Assembly: GCA_902774025.1 (NCBI GenBank)
Contig: CACYGY010000023.1
Location: forward strand, 1-38,993
Origin: an uncultured Eubacteriales bacterium
Lineage (GTDB): Bacteria; Bacillota; Clostridia; Christensenellales; Aristaeellaceae
Direction of reading: 5' to 3'
Length of the DNA stretch: 38,993 bases
The position numbers and the translations under genes are program-made. Of this stretch, positions 16,471 to 25,686 are shown piece by piece. Below the pieces are notes generated by a model. It made no database searches. It saw only the letters and a program-made list of their open reading frames with translations, and was not told the DNA's origin. Position 1 is the stretch's first letter; every line of letters begins with the position of its first letter.

Positions 16471-17106
16471 ACGGTCCTCCCTTAAATTTGTTGAACTGCC
16501 GGATAGGATCCTTCCAAAGCCTGACGTCGTCCTCTTCGCGTGCCGGATCCCGGTCACAGACGCTCATGAGCATGCGGAAGGAGACGAGAATCCGAATTCG
16601 CCTCAACGCAGGCACATTCCGGCCGGCCGTCAGGGCTTTCCCCCGTGACTGAAAACGCCAGTCCTGCGATTGCGCTGCGTTTCCCCGCGTTTTCTTGACA
16701 CACCGGACTCCGAATGCTATTTTTCCGGGGCGGGTTCTTTCTCTGTCCCGGGAAAACACAAGACCTTGCGAGCGAAAACGGATCGCCCGCACACGTCCAG
16801 GGGGACGTCTCTCGCCTTCCCGGAGACCGCCGGATTGGGCCAGGACACGGAATCGCCGGAACCCGCGGTCAGACCGCTGATGACATCCCGGAAACTGCTG
16901 AAAGTGCCGGCGATAAAATGAACATCTCCGGCAGGGCACACCATGTGCCGCTGTTCCCCACAATGACGCCTGACTTCCCACGCACCCCGTGCTCTCACAC
17001 TTCCCTGCCATACCGTCCATGGGAATGGACTGCCATCTGAGTCAGAGGGGATGAAAGCAGGTGAAACAACGGTCCCGGAACAAACCGATCTTACAGGAGG
17101 ATGACC
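16471..17106. other. Gap upstream of the SGNH hydrolase; no gene seen
   Basis: About 630 bases separate the divergent membrane-protein and hydrolase genes. No frame has a convincing start, and I could not find a clear promoter pair for either gene. The ribosome site of the hydrolase (AGGAGG, 17095-17100) is its only recognisable signal. Confidence 0.4.
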
Positions 17107-17766
17107 ATGCCGATCCCTCAGAAGCATCAATACCTCTCAAACCTGTGTGACACCCTCGCTCTGCGCTGGCCGGACAATCGGACGGTCAATCTGATCTGTC
17201 ACGGACACAGTGTTCCCTCCGGATACGCATGCACTCCCTTCGTGGACAGTTTTCACGCGTATCCTCATCGGATGCAACAGACACTGAGTCAGCGTTTTCC
17301 CTATGCTGTGATCAATGTGATCATCACCGCCATCGGAGGCGAGGATTCCATGCAGGGGGCATCCCGATTTGAGGAAGATGTCCTGTGCCATAAGCCTGAC
17401 CTGATCACCCTTGACTATGGCCTGAACGACCGGCGCCTGACCCTGGGGCAGGCAGAGCGGGCCTGGCGTGAAATGATCGAACGCGCACTTTCCCGTGGAA
17501 TCCCGATGATTCTCCTCACGCCCAGCTGGGACCAGTCCTGGTTCACACGGTCCGGAGAATGGCGGCTGCTCGAACAGCACGCGGAGCAGATCCGCCGCCT
17601 TGCCGATACGTACAGCATCGCACTGGCCGACAGTTTCAGGGCCTATGAGCAGGAAGTCAGCAGGAACGGGAACCTTCTCAACCTGCTGAGTCACTGGAAT
17701 CATCCTTCTCCCCTCGGACATGAGCTCATCGCCGGAGAACTGACCGCGTGGTTCCCGGCACGATAA
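17107..17766 (+). CDS. SGNH/GDSL-type hydrolase (esterase or deacetylase)
   Basis: The 219-residue protein carries the SGNH blocks in order: LICHGHSVPSGY (block I, with His in place of the Asp of GDS and the nucleophile Ser), IGGEDSM near the oxyanion position (block II), LDYGLNDR (block III Asn) and HWNHPSPLGHELIA (block V, with the catalytic His). There is no signal peptide, so it is probably cytosolic. Relatives remove acetyl or acyl groups from sugars or lipids; in a glycan-degrading organism carbohydrate deacetylation is a reasonable guess. AGGAGG is 6 bases before the ATG at 17107, while the ATG at 17101 is directly adjacent and less likely. It is a single-gene unit closed by a terminator. 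Confidence 0.85.
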   Translation: MPIPQKHQYLSNLCDTLALRWPDNRTVNLICHGHSVPSGYACTPFVDSFHAYPHRMQQTLSQRFPYAVINVIITAIGGEDSMQGASRFEEDVLCHKPDLITLDYGLNDRRLTLGQAERAWREMIERALSRGIPMILLTPSWDQSWFTRSGEWRLLEQHAEQIRRLADTYSIALADSFRAYEQEVSRNGNLLNLLSHWNHPSPLGHELIAGELTAWFPAR

Positions 17767-17815
17767 CGGCACGGTCAGTCCATGGCCATTTCCTTCAGAC
17801 GCATGCAGGACAAAG

Positions 17816-17858
17816 GGACAGAAGGCATATCCATGCGCATGGCCTCCTGTCCTTTTTT
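17816..17858 (+). terminator. Terminator after the SGNH hydrolase
   Basis: The stem GGACAGAAGGC (17816-17826) pairs with GCCTCCTGTCC (17842-17852), with one mismatch, and is followed by six T. It lies 50 bases past the stop codon. Confidence 0.8.
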
Positions 17859-17935
17859 CCATGTTTCCGCCTGATCCCTTCATCTGAGCGGGCCATGAGG
17901 GATCCCTCACTTCCGGTTTTCCTGTTCCATTGCAT

Positions 17936-18340
17936 TATAAAGTTTGACCCGGGAGGACAGAGGAATGATCGCGAATCAGGATCGCCCGGGCGGTGTACTT
18001 CACAGCAATGGGTATACCGCAGCTCCTTTCGGTCCGTTATGGCGCTCTCTGGCGTCTGTCCTGCAATGAACCGGTCATCCGTCAGACGGGATCAGGATCC
18101 GGCTGGCATTGCAGCATTGCCACAGTGACACGTGGCAATGTCCCGGGAAAGGAGGAAGGGGAAATCCGGATTCAAAGAAACCCTCGCGTTGTCTTTTCCG
18201 CATGAGCTCAGTCGCACCCGGTGTGCATCGGTGACCTGCTCCCTTTGCGTCATGCTGTGATCCCGAATCGTTCACGCTGATCGGACGCATTGTTTCATCC
18301 ATGACCGTTTGTGGCAGAGCCCTGTGCCTGCATGACTGTC
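17936..18340 (+). other. Possible short transcription unit (small ORF or structured RNA)
   Basis: A TATAAA box (17936-17941, without a clear -35) is followed by a purine-rich GGGAGGACAGAGG and an ATG at 17965 that opens a 34-codon frame ending at 18069 (begins MIANQDRPGG). Further on, a perfect 9-bp hairpin (CATTGCCAC/GTGGCAATG, 18115-18140) precedes a strong terminator at 18341. The terminator implies a transcript, but no larger gene lies between it and the hydrolase terminator. I cannot assign it to a known RNA family. Confidence 0.3.
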
Positions 18341-18370
18341 AAAACCATGTGCAGCTCCCCATGGTTTTTT
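18341..18370 (+). terminator. Orphan intrinsic terminator
   Basis: AAAACCATG (18341-18349) pairs perfectly with CATGGTTTT (18360-18368), loop of 10 bases, and the T-run extends to 18370. It has no annotated gene directly upstream on this strand. Confidence 0.7.
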
Positions 18371-19033
18371 TCTTCTGCCGGATACACCCTTCCGCACTGT
18401 CCCTCCTTCTGTTTGCCGGCCTTTGGCTATGTCTGGATCTTCCTTCAGACGTTTCCTGCTGCCAGGCAGGCAGTGGACTTTCACCTTCATGCGATTGCCT
18501 GCATCCGGCTCTCCCCTCATGCCGGAGGAGGCTTTTTGTCTTCCTTCTTCCTCCGGACAGCATCAGAAGCCATCTTCCTGGTGGTCCCGCGCCTCAGGAT
18601 GGATCCGCCGGACCACCAGGAAGATGGCATCCATATGATTTCATTCGATTCTGCAAACCTTTATCCTCAGAATCGGCCACCCGTCAGGACCTCTGCTGAA
18701 GGGAACCCTGCTCTTAACGCATATTGCCCGCGGCTGCTTCCCGGGCTCAGTTTCCCCTGCATCACAATGCTCCGGAAAGCGGTGCCATGAATGTCCGTGG
18801 GTAGTGCTCCGCAGGCCGGAAAGATGCCTCCTGCGATCATCGCCGTCATGCTTCGGGGAGGTCCTGCCATTCCTCATGACCCTTCTCTTTCCCCGGCGTC
18901 TGCCTTTTCACGGCTGTTCCCCTGGGCTTCCGGCTTTTCCTGCCAGAGGAGGCCTGCTCAGAACGATTCCGGCTCCCTGGCACCTGTGCGGTTGGGGTCT
19001 CTTTTCATCATCCGCTGACTTGCGTCTCCAGGT
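18371..19033. other. Gap without a recognisable gene
   Basis: About 660 bases downstream of the orphan terminator. Apart from the 19-bp inverted repeat listed separately, I see neither a gene nor a promoter. Confidence 0.4.
18569..18628. repeat. 19-bp perfect inverted repeat
   Basis: GCCATCTTCCTGGTGGTCC (18569-18587) is exactly repeated in reverse complement at 18610-18628, with a 22-base spacer. No T-tract follows on either strand, so it is not a standard terminator. It could be a regulatory hairpin or the ends of a small insertion. Confidence 0.8.
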
Positions 19034-19111
19034 TCACTGCGTCATCCGCGTCAGCGCATCCATGAAAGCACACCGGCATGCCATACAGTTCCACAGCTTC
19101 TCCTCCGTCAT
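19034..19111 (-). CDS. Possible 25-residue peptide coupled to the histidine kinase gene
   Basis: An ATG stands two bases after the stop codon of the hybrid kinase and opens a 25-codon frame (begins MTEEKLWNCMACRCAFM). The CxxCxC pattern could bind a metal. The position would allow translational coupling. There is no separate ribosome site and the peptide is very short, so it may be chance. Confidence 0.22.
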   Translation of the reverse strand: MTEEKLWNCMACRCAFMDALTRMTQ

Positions 19112-19113
19112 CT

Positions 19114-22100
19114 TCACGGTGCTTTCCCGGGATTCTCCGCATTCTGTTCTTCTTCCGCCTTGTAGATCAGTTCTCCCAGCACCCGTATCAGTTGATCCGG
19201 ATCAACGGGTTTGCTCAGATGCGCGTTCATTCCCGACTGAAGGGAACGCTGCACATCCTCGTCGAAAGCATTGGCGGTCAGTGCGATGATCGGGATGCGC
19301 CTGGCGTCTTCACGATTCATTGCGCGGATCGTTGCGGTGGCCTCAAGGCCGTCCATTTCGGGCATCCGGATATCCATCAGGATGGCGGCATAGGTACCGG
19401 GTGCACTCTGTGCGAATTTCTCGACCGTGATTTTACCGTTCCCGGCATGGTCGGTCTGGATATTCTCCATTTCAAGGATGTCCATCATGATCTCGGCGTT
19501 GCTCTCCAGGTCCTCCGCCAGCAGAATCCTGCGCCCTTCCAGGTTCACCCTTCTGTTTTCCCTGAGCAGCGGTCTGTCAGCCCGCCGCGCAATCCGCACG
19601 ATCTGCTCAATCACATCCGTCGCAAACAGAGGTTTGGGAAGAAAATTGTCCACACCCACGCGATGCGCTTCTTCCCGGATATCGTCCCAGTTGTAGGCTG
19701 TCAGCACAACGATCGCGCTCTCGTCTCCGAACCGTCTCCGGATCTCCTCTGACGTTTCCAGTCCGTCCATACCGGGCATGTTCCAGTCCATGAGAATGAG
19801 ATTGTAGGGATGATGTTTTCCGTTTGCCTCATCGATCATGAACAGCGCTTCCTGGCCGCTCATGCACGCCTCCGCCCTGACACCGGCCTCTTCAAGCACC
19901 ACCCTGGCGTGTTCTGCTTCAACCGGGTCATCGTCAACGATCAGCACGGACAGTTTCTTCAGATCAATCCCGAAATCCTGCGCCGAATCGCCCGAATCGC
20001 CGTTCCTCAGCGTCACGGCCACGGTCACTTCGGTTCCCCTGCCCTTCTCGGATTCAACGCTGACAGAGCCGTTCATGATCTCCACGAGCCGTTTGGTAAT
20101 CGCCATGCCCAGACCGGTACCGCCGAATCTGTTCCTGTTGCTGCCATCCTCCCGGGAAAACGCATCAAAAATATGGGGAATAAAGCTTTTCTCCATCCCG
20201 ATACCGGTATCCCTTACGCGGAAACACAGGGTGGACTGGTCTTCAAACTCCGCCGTTTTTTCAACCGTCAGCGTCACACTGCCGGGCTTTTCGGTGAATT
20301 TCACTGCATTGGACAGAATGTTGTTCAGAACCTCCCTGATTCGGGTTTCGTCACCGATATAGACATCTCCGGTGTCATTCAGCGTCCTGTATTCGAAAGT
20401 CAGACCCTTCTCCCCGCACTGTGTCTTCACCGGCCTCACCGTCTGTTCCAGCAGTTCCCTGAGGGAAAACGTTTCCTTCCGCAGCGCAACATGACCGGAT
20501 TCAATGCGGCTCATGTCGAGAATATCGTTGATCACCGTCAGCAGGTGCCTGGCGCTTCCGCCGATCTTTTCCAGGTACCGGCGGGTTTCCGCATCCATGT
20601 TTTCCCTTTTCAGTGCCAGCGTATCCAGGCCAATGATCGCGTTCATGGGGGTTCGGATCTCATGGCTCATGCTGGAAAGGAAGGCACTGCGGGCCTTGTT
20701 GGCTTCCTCTGCCGAGCTCAGGGCTTCCGCCAGCACCTCGCTCTTTGCCATCGCGTCCCGCATCTCCGCATCCACGTTCGTGATGCCGATGATGATAAAG
20801 TGCTCATCATTTTCCATCCGAGAAACCTTCATGTTGACATAGATCTGACTGTCCCCGCTCACCTGCCGGTAGGTCATGATGAGCGTATCCCTCATGCTCA
20901 GCACCTTCATCAGGGTTTTCCGGTTCATCGCCCTGAGAAAGCTCTCCCTGTCGTCCTCATAGACGCACTCACTCATTTCCGAAATGCGATCACTGAAGAA
21001 GTGCCAGCCGCGTCTCTTCTCGGAAAGTTCCCTTCCCTTTTCATCACGGCAGTATTCGATGTACTCCTCCGTGTCCGTGTTGACGGAATACATATCACTG
21101 TAATCACGCGCCAGTGTCTGTGCGATGTGCGTATACATCAGGCCGGAGCTGACCGCCGTTTCGTAGGCTTCCTTCGTCATGGCATTCTCATGCTGGATAC
21201 GAACCAGATCCGTGATGTCCTGGCATAAGCCAAGCAGACACGTTCTTCCGCTGGTGTCCGTATATCTGAGCTTTGTCGTCTGTAACTGCCGCTGGTTCCC
21301 GGCGGCATCCGGCACATCCTCAAAGAAAATGTAAGGTTTGCTGATGGACAGGGCAATCCTGTCATCCCTTACGAAATGTGCCGCTGTCTCCGGATCGAAA
21401 ATCTCCGCGTCCGTCAGTCCGGCCACACCCTCCGGATTCTCCTTGTGAGCGTACTCGGCAAAGGCCTGGTTGCAGGCGAGGTACACGCCGCTTTCCGCGT
21501 CCTTGGTAAAAGTCATTCCGGGCATGTTGTTCAGCAGAGAGTAAAACGTATTTTTCAGTTCCGTGATTTTTTTCGTCTCTTCCTGCTCCCGCCGGTATTC
21601 CTCCTGTTCCTCATTCGCCACAAAGGAATGCAGCATGGTTGTAAAGAGCATGTAGGCGACTGTGTACAGCGGCAGATACGGGAACCACATCTGGACAGCC
21701 AGGAACACAGCCACGGCGATTCCGAAGGAAAACAGCATCAGATAACGCCGGCGTCTCTGATCCGCTGCCTGCAGCCTGCGCATGGCGACCAGTGCAAAGG
21801 CAGAGATTCCCAGCAGCAGCAGGAACTGGACGCCCAGGATCGCATACCGGGCCGGCAGCCCCGTATAAACGCAGTCCGCATCCACCGTGAACAGCACCGG
21901 AGTGAAAATGTTCACAATGGACAGAACCGTAATTACAGCGGCCGTCATTTTGCCCGCGAGCATCAGAAACCGCCCGAAGAAACTCCCGTCCTCCAGGTAG
22001 GCAACGATAAATGCCGCCCAGTACAGGATGCATGCAGCCATGGCTGAGAAAGACACGGTCGTATCGGCAAACAGAAACGACGACAGCTTGAAATGTTCAA

Positions 22101-22269
22101 AGATGCCCCATATGACATCCGTTGAATAATACGCGAGAACCGCAAGCAGGAAACGCCTGTACATTTTCCAGACAGGTTTTCTCAGGGAAATGGCCCGGTT
22201 CATCAGGATATCCCGGTTCACAATGATCAGAATCAGGATGGCCAGGATGCCGATTATGGAATAATGCAT
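19114..22269 (-). CDS. Membrane hybrid sensor histidine kinase with PAS modules and two receiver domains
   Basis: The protein has 1051 residues. Residues 1-225 hold about seven hydrophobic segments. A PAS domain (NMPGMTFTKDAESGVYLA onward) spans about 240-355 and a second PAS-like module about 370-505. HisKA starts near 518, with the phosphoacceptor His536 in SHEIRTPMNAI. HATPase spans about 629-757, with the N box (NNILSNAVKF) and the G boxes DTGIGM and GGTGLGMAI. Receiver 1 has Asp828 in LILMDWNMPG and receiver 2 has Asp966 in ILMDIRMPEMDG. No HPt or output domain is present, so phosphate must pass to a partner encoded elsewhere. The start lies a few bases past the upstream GGDEF gene with a weak AAGGG ribosome site, so the pair is one operon. 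Its PAS modules are homologous to those of that neighbour. Confidence 0.92.
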   Translation of the reverse strand: MHYSIIGILAILILIIVNRDILMNRAISLRKPVWKMYRRFLLAVLAYYSTDVIWGIFEHFKLSSFLFADTTVSFSAMAACILYWAAFIVAYLEDGSFFGRFLMLAGKMTAAVITVLSIVNIFTPVLFTVDADCVYTGLPARYAILGVQFLLLLGISAFALVAMRRLQAADQRRRRYLMLFSFGIAVAVFLAVQMWFPYLPLYTVAYMLFTTMLHSFVANEEQEEYRREQEETKKITELKNTFYSLLNNMPGMTFTKDAESGVYLACNQAFAEYAHKENPEGVAGLTDAEIFDPETAAHFVRDDRIALSISKPYIFFEDVPDAAGNQRQLQTTKLRYTDTSGRTCLLGLCQDITDLVRIQHENAMTKEAYETAVSSGLMYTHIAQTLARDYSDMYSVNTDTEEYIEYCRDEKGRELSEKRRGWHFFSDRISEMSECVYEDDRESFLRAMNRKTLMKVLSMRDTLIMTYRQVSGDSQIYVNMKVSRMENDEHFIIIGITNVDAEMRDAMAKSEVLAEALSSAEEANKARSAFLSSMSHEIRTPMNAIIGLDTLALKRENMDAETRRYLEKIGGSARHLLTVINDILDMSRIESGHVALRKETFSLRELLEQTVRPVKTQCGEKGLTFEYRTLNDTGDVYIGDETRIREVLNNILSNAVKFTEKPGSVTLTVEKTAEFEDQSTLCFRVRDTGIGMEKSFIPHIFDAFSREDGSNRNRFGGTGLGMAITKRLVEIMNGSVSVESEKGRGTEVTVAVTLRNGDSGDSAQDFGIDLKKLSVLIVDDDPVEAEHARVVLEEAGVRAEACMSGQEALFMIDEANGKHHPYNLILMDWNMPGMDGLETSEEIRRRFGDESAIVVLTAYNWDDIREEAHRVGVDNFLPKPLFATDVIEQIVRIARRADRPLLRENRRVNLEGRRILLAEDLESNAEIMMDILEMENIQTDHAGNGKITVEKFAQSAPGTYAAILMDIRMPEMDGLEATATIRAMNREDARRIPIIALTANAFDEDVQRSLQSGMNAHLSKPVDPDQLIRVLGELIYKAEEEQNAENPGKAP

Positions 22270-22275
22270 ATATTC

Positions 22276-25200
22276 TTACCCTTTAATTCCGCTTTTCAGT
22301 ATGTTCTTGTTCTCATACATATACTGGTCTGCGCGTTCGAAAACCGGGGCCATCGTGGTCTCCTTTTCACGTCTGGCCATACCGCAGGCAATCACAATCC
22401 CACCGGTCTTCAGCGCTTCTTCGTTCAGTCGGTTCATCTCCTGCACCAGTTCCCCGATCCGGCCATAGTCTTCTCCCTGTGAGATCACCACGAACTCATC
22501 GCCGCCCACACGAAACACGGGGCTGTGCTGGAACACACCGCAGATAATCCGGCAGGCGTTCTGCAGATACTGGTCTCCCGCGTTATGCCCGTCCCGATCG
22601 TTGATCTTCTTCAGGTCGTTCACATCCAGGATTGTAAGGGCGAATTCCTTTTCCGGTTCCTCACTGATCTGTTTGTTCATCCGTTCCTCGGCGATCAGGT
22701 AGGCATGGCGGTTCTTCACACCTGTCAGGACGTCGACATTCGCTTCAATCTGTGCCTGAGCCAGATGGTTGATGTAATCCTCCTCCTGGCGTACCTGTAC
22801 GTCAATATCATTAACGCCGACAATCAGCCTCCGGCCTTCCTTTTCCTCCACCAGTACCGCTTTGAGCCGCACATACCGCGGTTTCCCGTTCATCATCAGG
22901 CGGTAGCTTACGGTAAAGATACCACGGCGCTCAATCTCCGCCATCATGTTTTCCCGGGTGATTGCCGTCAGAACACGGTTCCGGTCATCCGGATGGATGA
23001 ACATACGGGCACCATCCAGGACGTCGGCAAAGAAATCATCGCCTTCTCTTGCCCGTGCAAAGGCGGTCTCGTAGCTGTTCATCGAACTGAACTCCCTGTA
23101 ATGCCCGGTCTCCGGGTCCGTGACATAGGCACACAGGTAATCGCCCTCCAGTGCGGTCAGCCGGTTGTAGGCAGCCTGCTCCTCCTTCATCTTCAACATG
23201 GCCCAGCTGTGCCGGACCTGCTCGTCAATATCGATTACGCCCAGAACGATATAACGGCTGTCATCCTGAGTCCGCGTGATTTTCATACTCACATAGCGCG
23301 ATCCTCTTTCTTCCGTCAGACGGTAGGAGATCAGGAAACTCCCGTTCTGTTCAAGTTCAGCGATCAGTGTCCTGCGGTCCAGTGCCCTGACAACGGCCTC
23401 CCGGTCTTCAGGGTGAATCATCCGTTCGGCCGCCTCCACGCATTCCTCAAAGAAATGCCATCCGCGACGCACTTCCGTCAGACTTCCGCCCTCGGCTGTC
23501 GGCCGATACTCAATGAACTGCTCTGTATTCACGTCAATATAGTAAAGATCCTCATATCCCTTTGCCAGTGCCTGGTCAATATGCGTATAGATGATGCCGC
23601 CGCCGCGCGCCTTTTCGTACCCCTCCCTGTTCGTCACACTCCCGCGGCGGACACGGAAGAAGTCAGACACTTCCTGGCTGATGCCCAGTACACACAGACG
23701 TCCTGATGCATCGGTGTATTTCAGTTTCGTCACCCTGACCTGATGCTTGCCGCCGTCATCATCCGTCGCATCCTCGAAGAAGATATACGGACCGTCCATC
23801 GCCAGCACCATACGGTCGTCCATTGCCAGACGCCTCGCTGTTTCCTCGTCAAAGAGTTCCGCATCCGTGTGTCCCGTCACCGCCTCCGGGTTCTCCCGAT
23901 GGGCATAATCCGCGAAAGCCTGATTGCAGGCGAGATAGACGCCGGTCTCTGCGTCCTTGGTAAACGTCATGCCGGGCATGTTGTCCAGAAGAGACGAGAT
24001 TGTGTTCTTCAGTTCCGCGACCTCGGTTGCCTCTTCCAGAAGCCGCTGCTGCGCATGGGCTCTGCGCTGCGCTTTCAGACGCTGCAGCAGGAGCATGATG
24101 ATAATCGCCGATACCAGAATCAGAAACCCGATCACGACAAGCCAGTTGTCCTTCATGAACTCGGCAAAGCTCACCTTCCGACTGACCCGCATGTAGGAAG
24201 CAAGTGCCGAATCCATGTCCGTTTCCTGGGTCATCAGCACCGATTTGTTCAGCAGAAAATAAAGTTCCCGATCCGCCTTATTCACTGCGAAGGAGAAGGG
24301 AATATGCTCACCTGTGGGAACAGAATAAAGATTGTATCTTTTGAGAACTTCCTCTGTGCCGGGAATCCGGTAGTTGCTGATCAGCGTGCAGTCCGCCGTT
24401 CCGTCCGCAACCGCGGCATAACAGGCCTGATCATCCTGAAAAATCAGAATACGGCAGGAAGGATACTGATCCTTGATAAACGTTTCCACATTCAGGTTTC
24501 CCGCCGGCATCGCGATGGTGAGCCTGCCTTCCCGTGACAGACTCTGTTCCTCGGAAGTGCGCATCACCGAGTTGATCCCCGTCTTCATGGCCGGATTGGT
24601 GACCCATACATTATGAAGATCGGCATCATGATAGCTCAGACAAACCGGAAAAACACTGTCGACCTCGCCGTTTTTCATGGCTTCCAGCGCAGCGGATACG
24701 GAAGCATACGGGAAGGCCTCGAATTTCACATTCGAATTCTTCAGGCTGTTCATGGTGTGAGCCAGGAAGTTCCTGAGCGCGCCTGTGAGTTCGCCGGTTT
24801 CCTCGTCCGTCTGACAGAAGGGCAGATAGTTCTCGACATAGCCGATCCGGATCGTACTGTGCTCCGTGATCCAGTCCGTCTGCGACGGGGTCAGGGTCGC
24901 GTTCAGCCGGGTACTCTGCATCCGTTCCTGAGACAGATGCTCATTGAAATATGGATCTTCATCATGAATGCCGGCCAGAGCCATATTCAGTTCCGCCAGC
25001 AGATCGGGTCTGCGTTTATTCACCGCATAATAGTAGTCTGAACCGCCAATCCGGCAGACAGGCATGAGATTTTCTTCCGTGTTGTAGGTAAAGATGGATG
25101 CATAGCCATCGATCTGTCCACGCCGGACCATATCCAGGGATTCGTTTTCCTCAGTGGACAGAGGAACGATTTCTATGGCGATTCCGTTTTTCTCCGCCCA

Positions 25201-25686
25201 GTTCTTCAGGAATCCTTCCTGAACGCTGTCCCGGTTGACGCCGATCTTTTTTCCGTCAAAGGAGTCCACCCGATCCGCCGTGATCTCCCTGTTTTTCGTG
25301 CTGATATAGATATAGTAGATTTCCGTACCCATCGGCAGATCCGGATAGGAAATAAACTCCGTCCGATCCTCCGTGTAGGAAACATCGCTCAGCAGGTCGA
25401 TTTCGCCGTCCTTCAGCTTCTGCAGCAGGTTGGGCCAGCTGTCTTCCACATATTCGTAGGTCCAGCCTGTGTAGACAGCGATCCTGTGCTGGTATTCGTA
25501 ATCAATACCGCAGCGTCTGCCGAATTCATCCCGGTAGCAGAAGGTTGAATCATACCAGCCCACGCGCACGATCTTTTGGTTCCCTTCAGCCTGTGCCTCA
25601 GCCATCCCGGTCAGACCCGGGCCTGAAAGGAGCGCCAGGGCCAATATGAGTATCGTCAGCAGTCCGCATGCGTTCCTCGTTTTCAC
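22276..25686 (-). CDS. Dual substrate-binding-domain, PAS, GGDEF transmembrane receptor
   Basis: The protein has 1136 residues. A signal peptide (about 1-30) is followed by two bacterial solute-binding family 3 domains (about 38-255, starting IVRVGWYDSTF, and 275-500, starting IRIGYVENYLPF), then a membrane helix (514-536), a coiled linker, a PAS domain (557-680) and two copies of a PAS-like module. The C-terminal GGDEF domain has DVNDLKKINDRDGHNAGDQ and GGDEF at about 1061-1065. The layout predicts that an amino acid or similar solute outside the cell controls c-di-GMP synthesis inside, as in EvgS/BvgS-like receptors. No inhibitory RxxD is seen at the usual position. The start is GTG, 5 to 8 bases past GGAGGGG. 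The upstream 25705-25740 is A+T-rich and probably holds the promoter, without a clear box pair. It is the first gene of the operon with the hybrid kinase. Confidence 0.92.
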   Translation of the reverse strand: MKTRNACGLLTILILALALLSGPGLTGMAEAQAEGNQKIVRVGWYDSTFCYRDEFGRRCGIDYEYQHRIAVYTGWTYEYVEDSWPNLLQKLKDGEIDLLSDVSYTEDRTEFISYPDLPMGTEIYYIYISTKNREITADRVDSFDGKKIGVNRDSVQEGFLKNWAEKNGIAIEIVPLSTEENESLDMVRRGQIDGYASIFTYNTEENLMPVCRIGGSDYYYAVNKRRPDLLAELNMALAGIHDEDPYFNEHLSQERMQSTRLNATLTPSQTDWITEHSTIRIGYVENYLPFCQTDEETGELTGALRNFLAHTMNSLKNSNVKFEAFPYASVSAALEAMKNGEVDSVFPVCLSYHDADLHNVWVTNPAMKTGINSVMRTSEEQSLSREGRLTIAMPAGNLNVETFIKDQYPSCRILIFQDDQACYAAVADGTADCTLISNYRIPGTEEVLKRYNLYSVPTGEHIPFSFAVNKADRELYFLLNKSVLMTQETDMDSALASYMRVSRKVSFAEFMKDNWLVVIGFLILVSAIIIMLLLQRLKAQRRAHAQQRLLEEATEVAELKNTISSLLDNMPGMTFTKDAETGVYLACNQAFADYAHRENPEAVTGHTDAELFDEETARRLAMDDRMVLAMDGPYIFFEDATDDDGGKHQVRVTKLKYTDASGRLCVLGISQEVSDFFRVRRGSVTNREGYEKARGGGIIYTHIDQALAKGYEDLYYIDVNTEQFIEYRPTAEGGSLTEVRRGWHFFEECVEAAERMIHPEDREAVVRALDRRTLIAELEQNGSFLISYRLTEERGSRYVSMKITRTQDDSRYIVLGVIDIDEQVRHSWAMLKMKEEQAAYNRLTALEGDYLCAYVTDPETGHYREFSSMNSYETAFARAREGDDFFADVLDGARMFIHPDDRNRVLTAITRENMMAEIERRGIFTVSYRLMMNGKPRYVRLKAVLVEEKEGRRLIVGVNDIDVQVRQEEDYINHLAQAQIEANVDVLTGVKNRHAYLIAEERMNKQISEEPEKEFALTILDVNDLKKINDRDGHNAGDQYLQNACRIICGVFQHSPVFRVGGDEFVVISQGEDYGRIGELVQEMNRLNEEALKTGGIVIACGMARREKETTMAPVFERADQYMYENKNILKSGIKG

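Noticed and set aside
15187..16485. 432-codon open frame on the plus strand
   Set aside because: It runs antisense through the six-helix membrane protein gene and through gap DNA; the minus-strand reading has a ribosome site and clear membrane helices.
19810..21228. 472-codon open frame on the plus strand
   Set aside because: It is antisense to the hybrid histidine kinase, whose motifs are unmistakable.
22525..23706. 393-codon open frame on the plus strand
   Set aside because: Antisense to the GGDEF receptor; no domain and no ribosome site.
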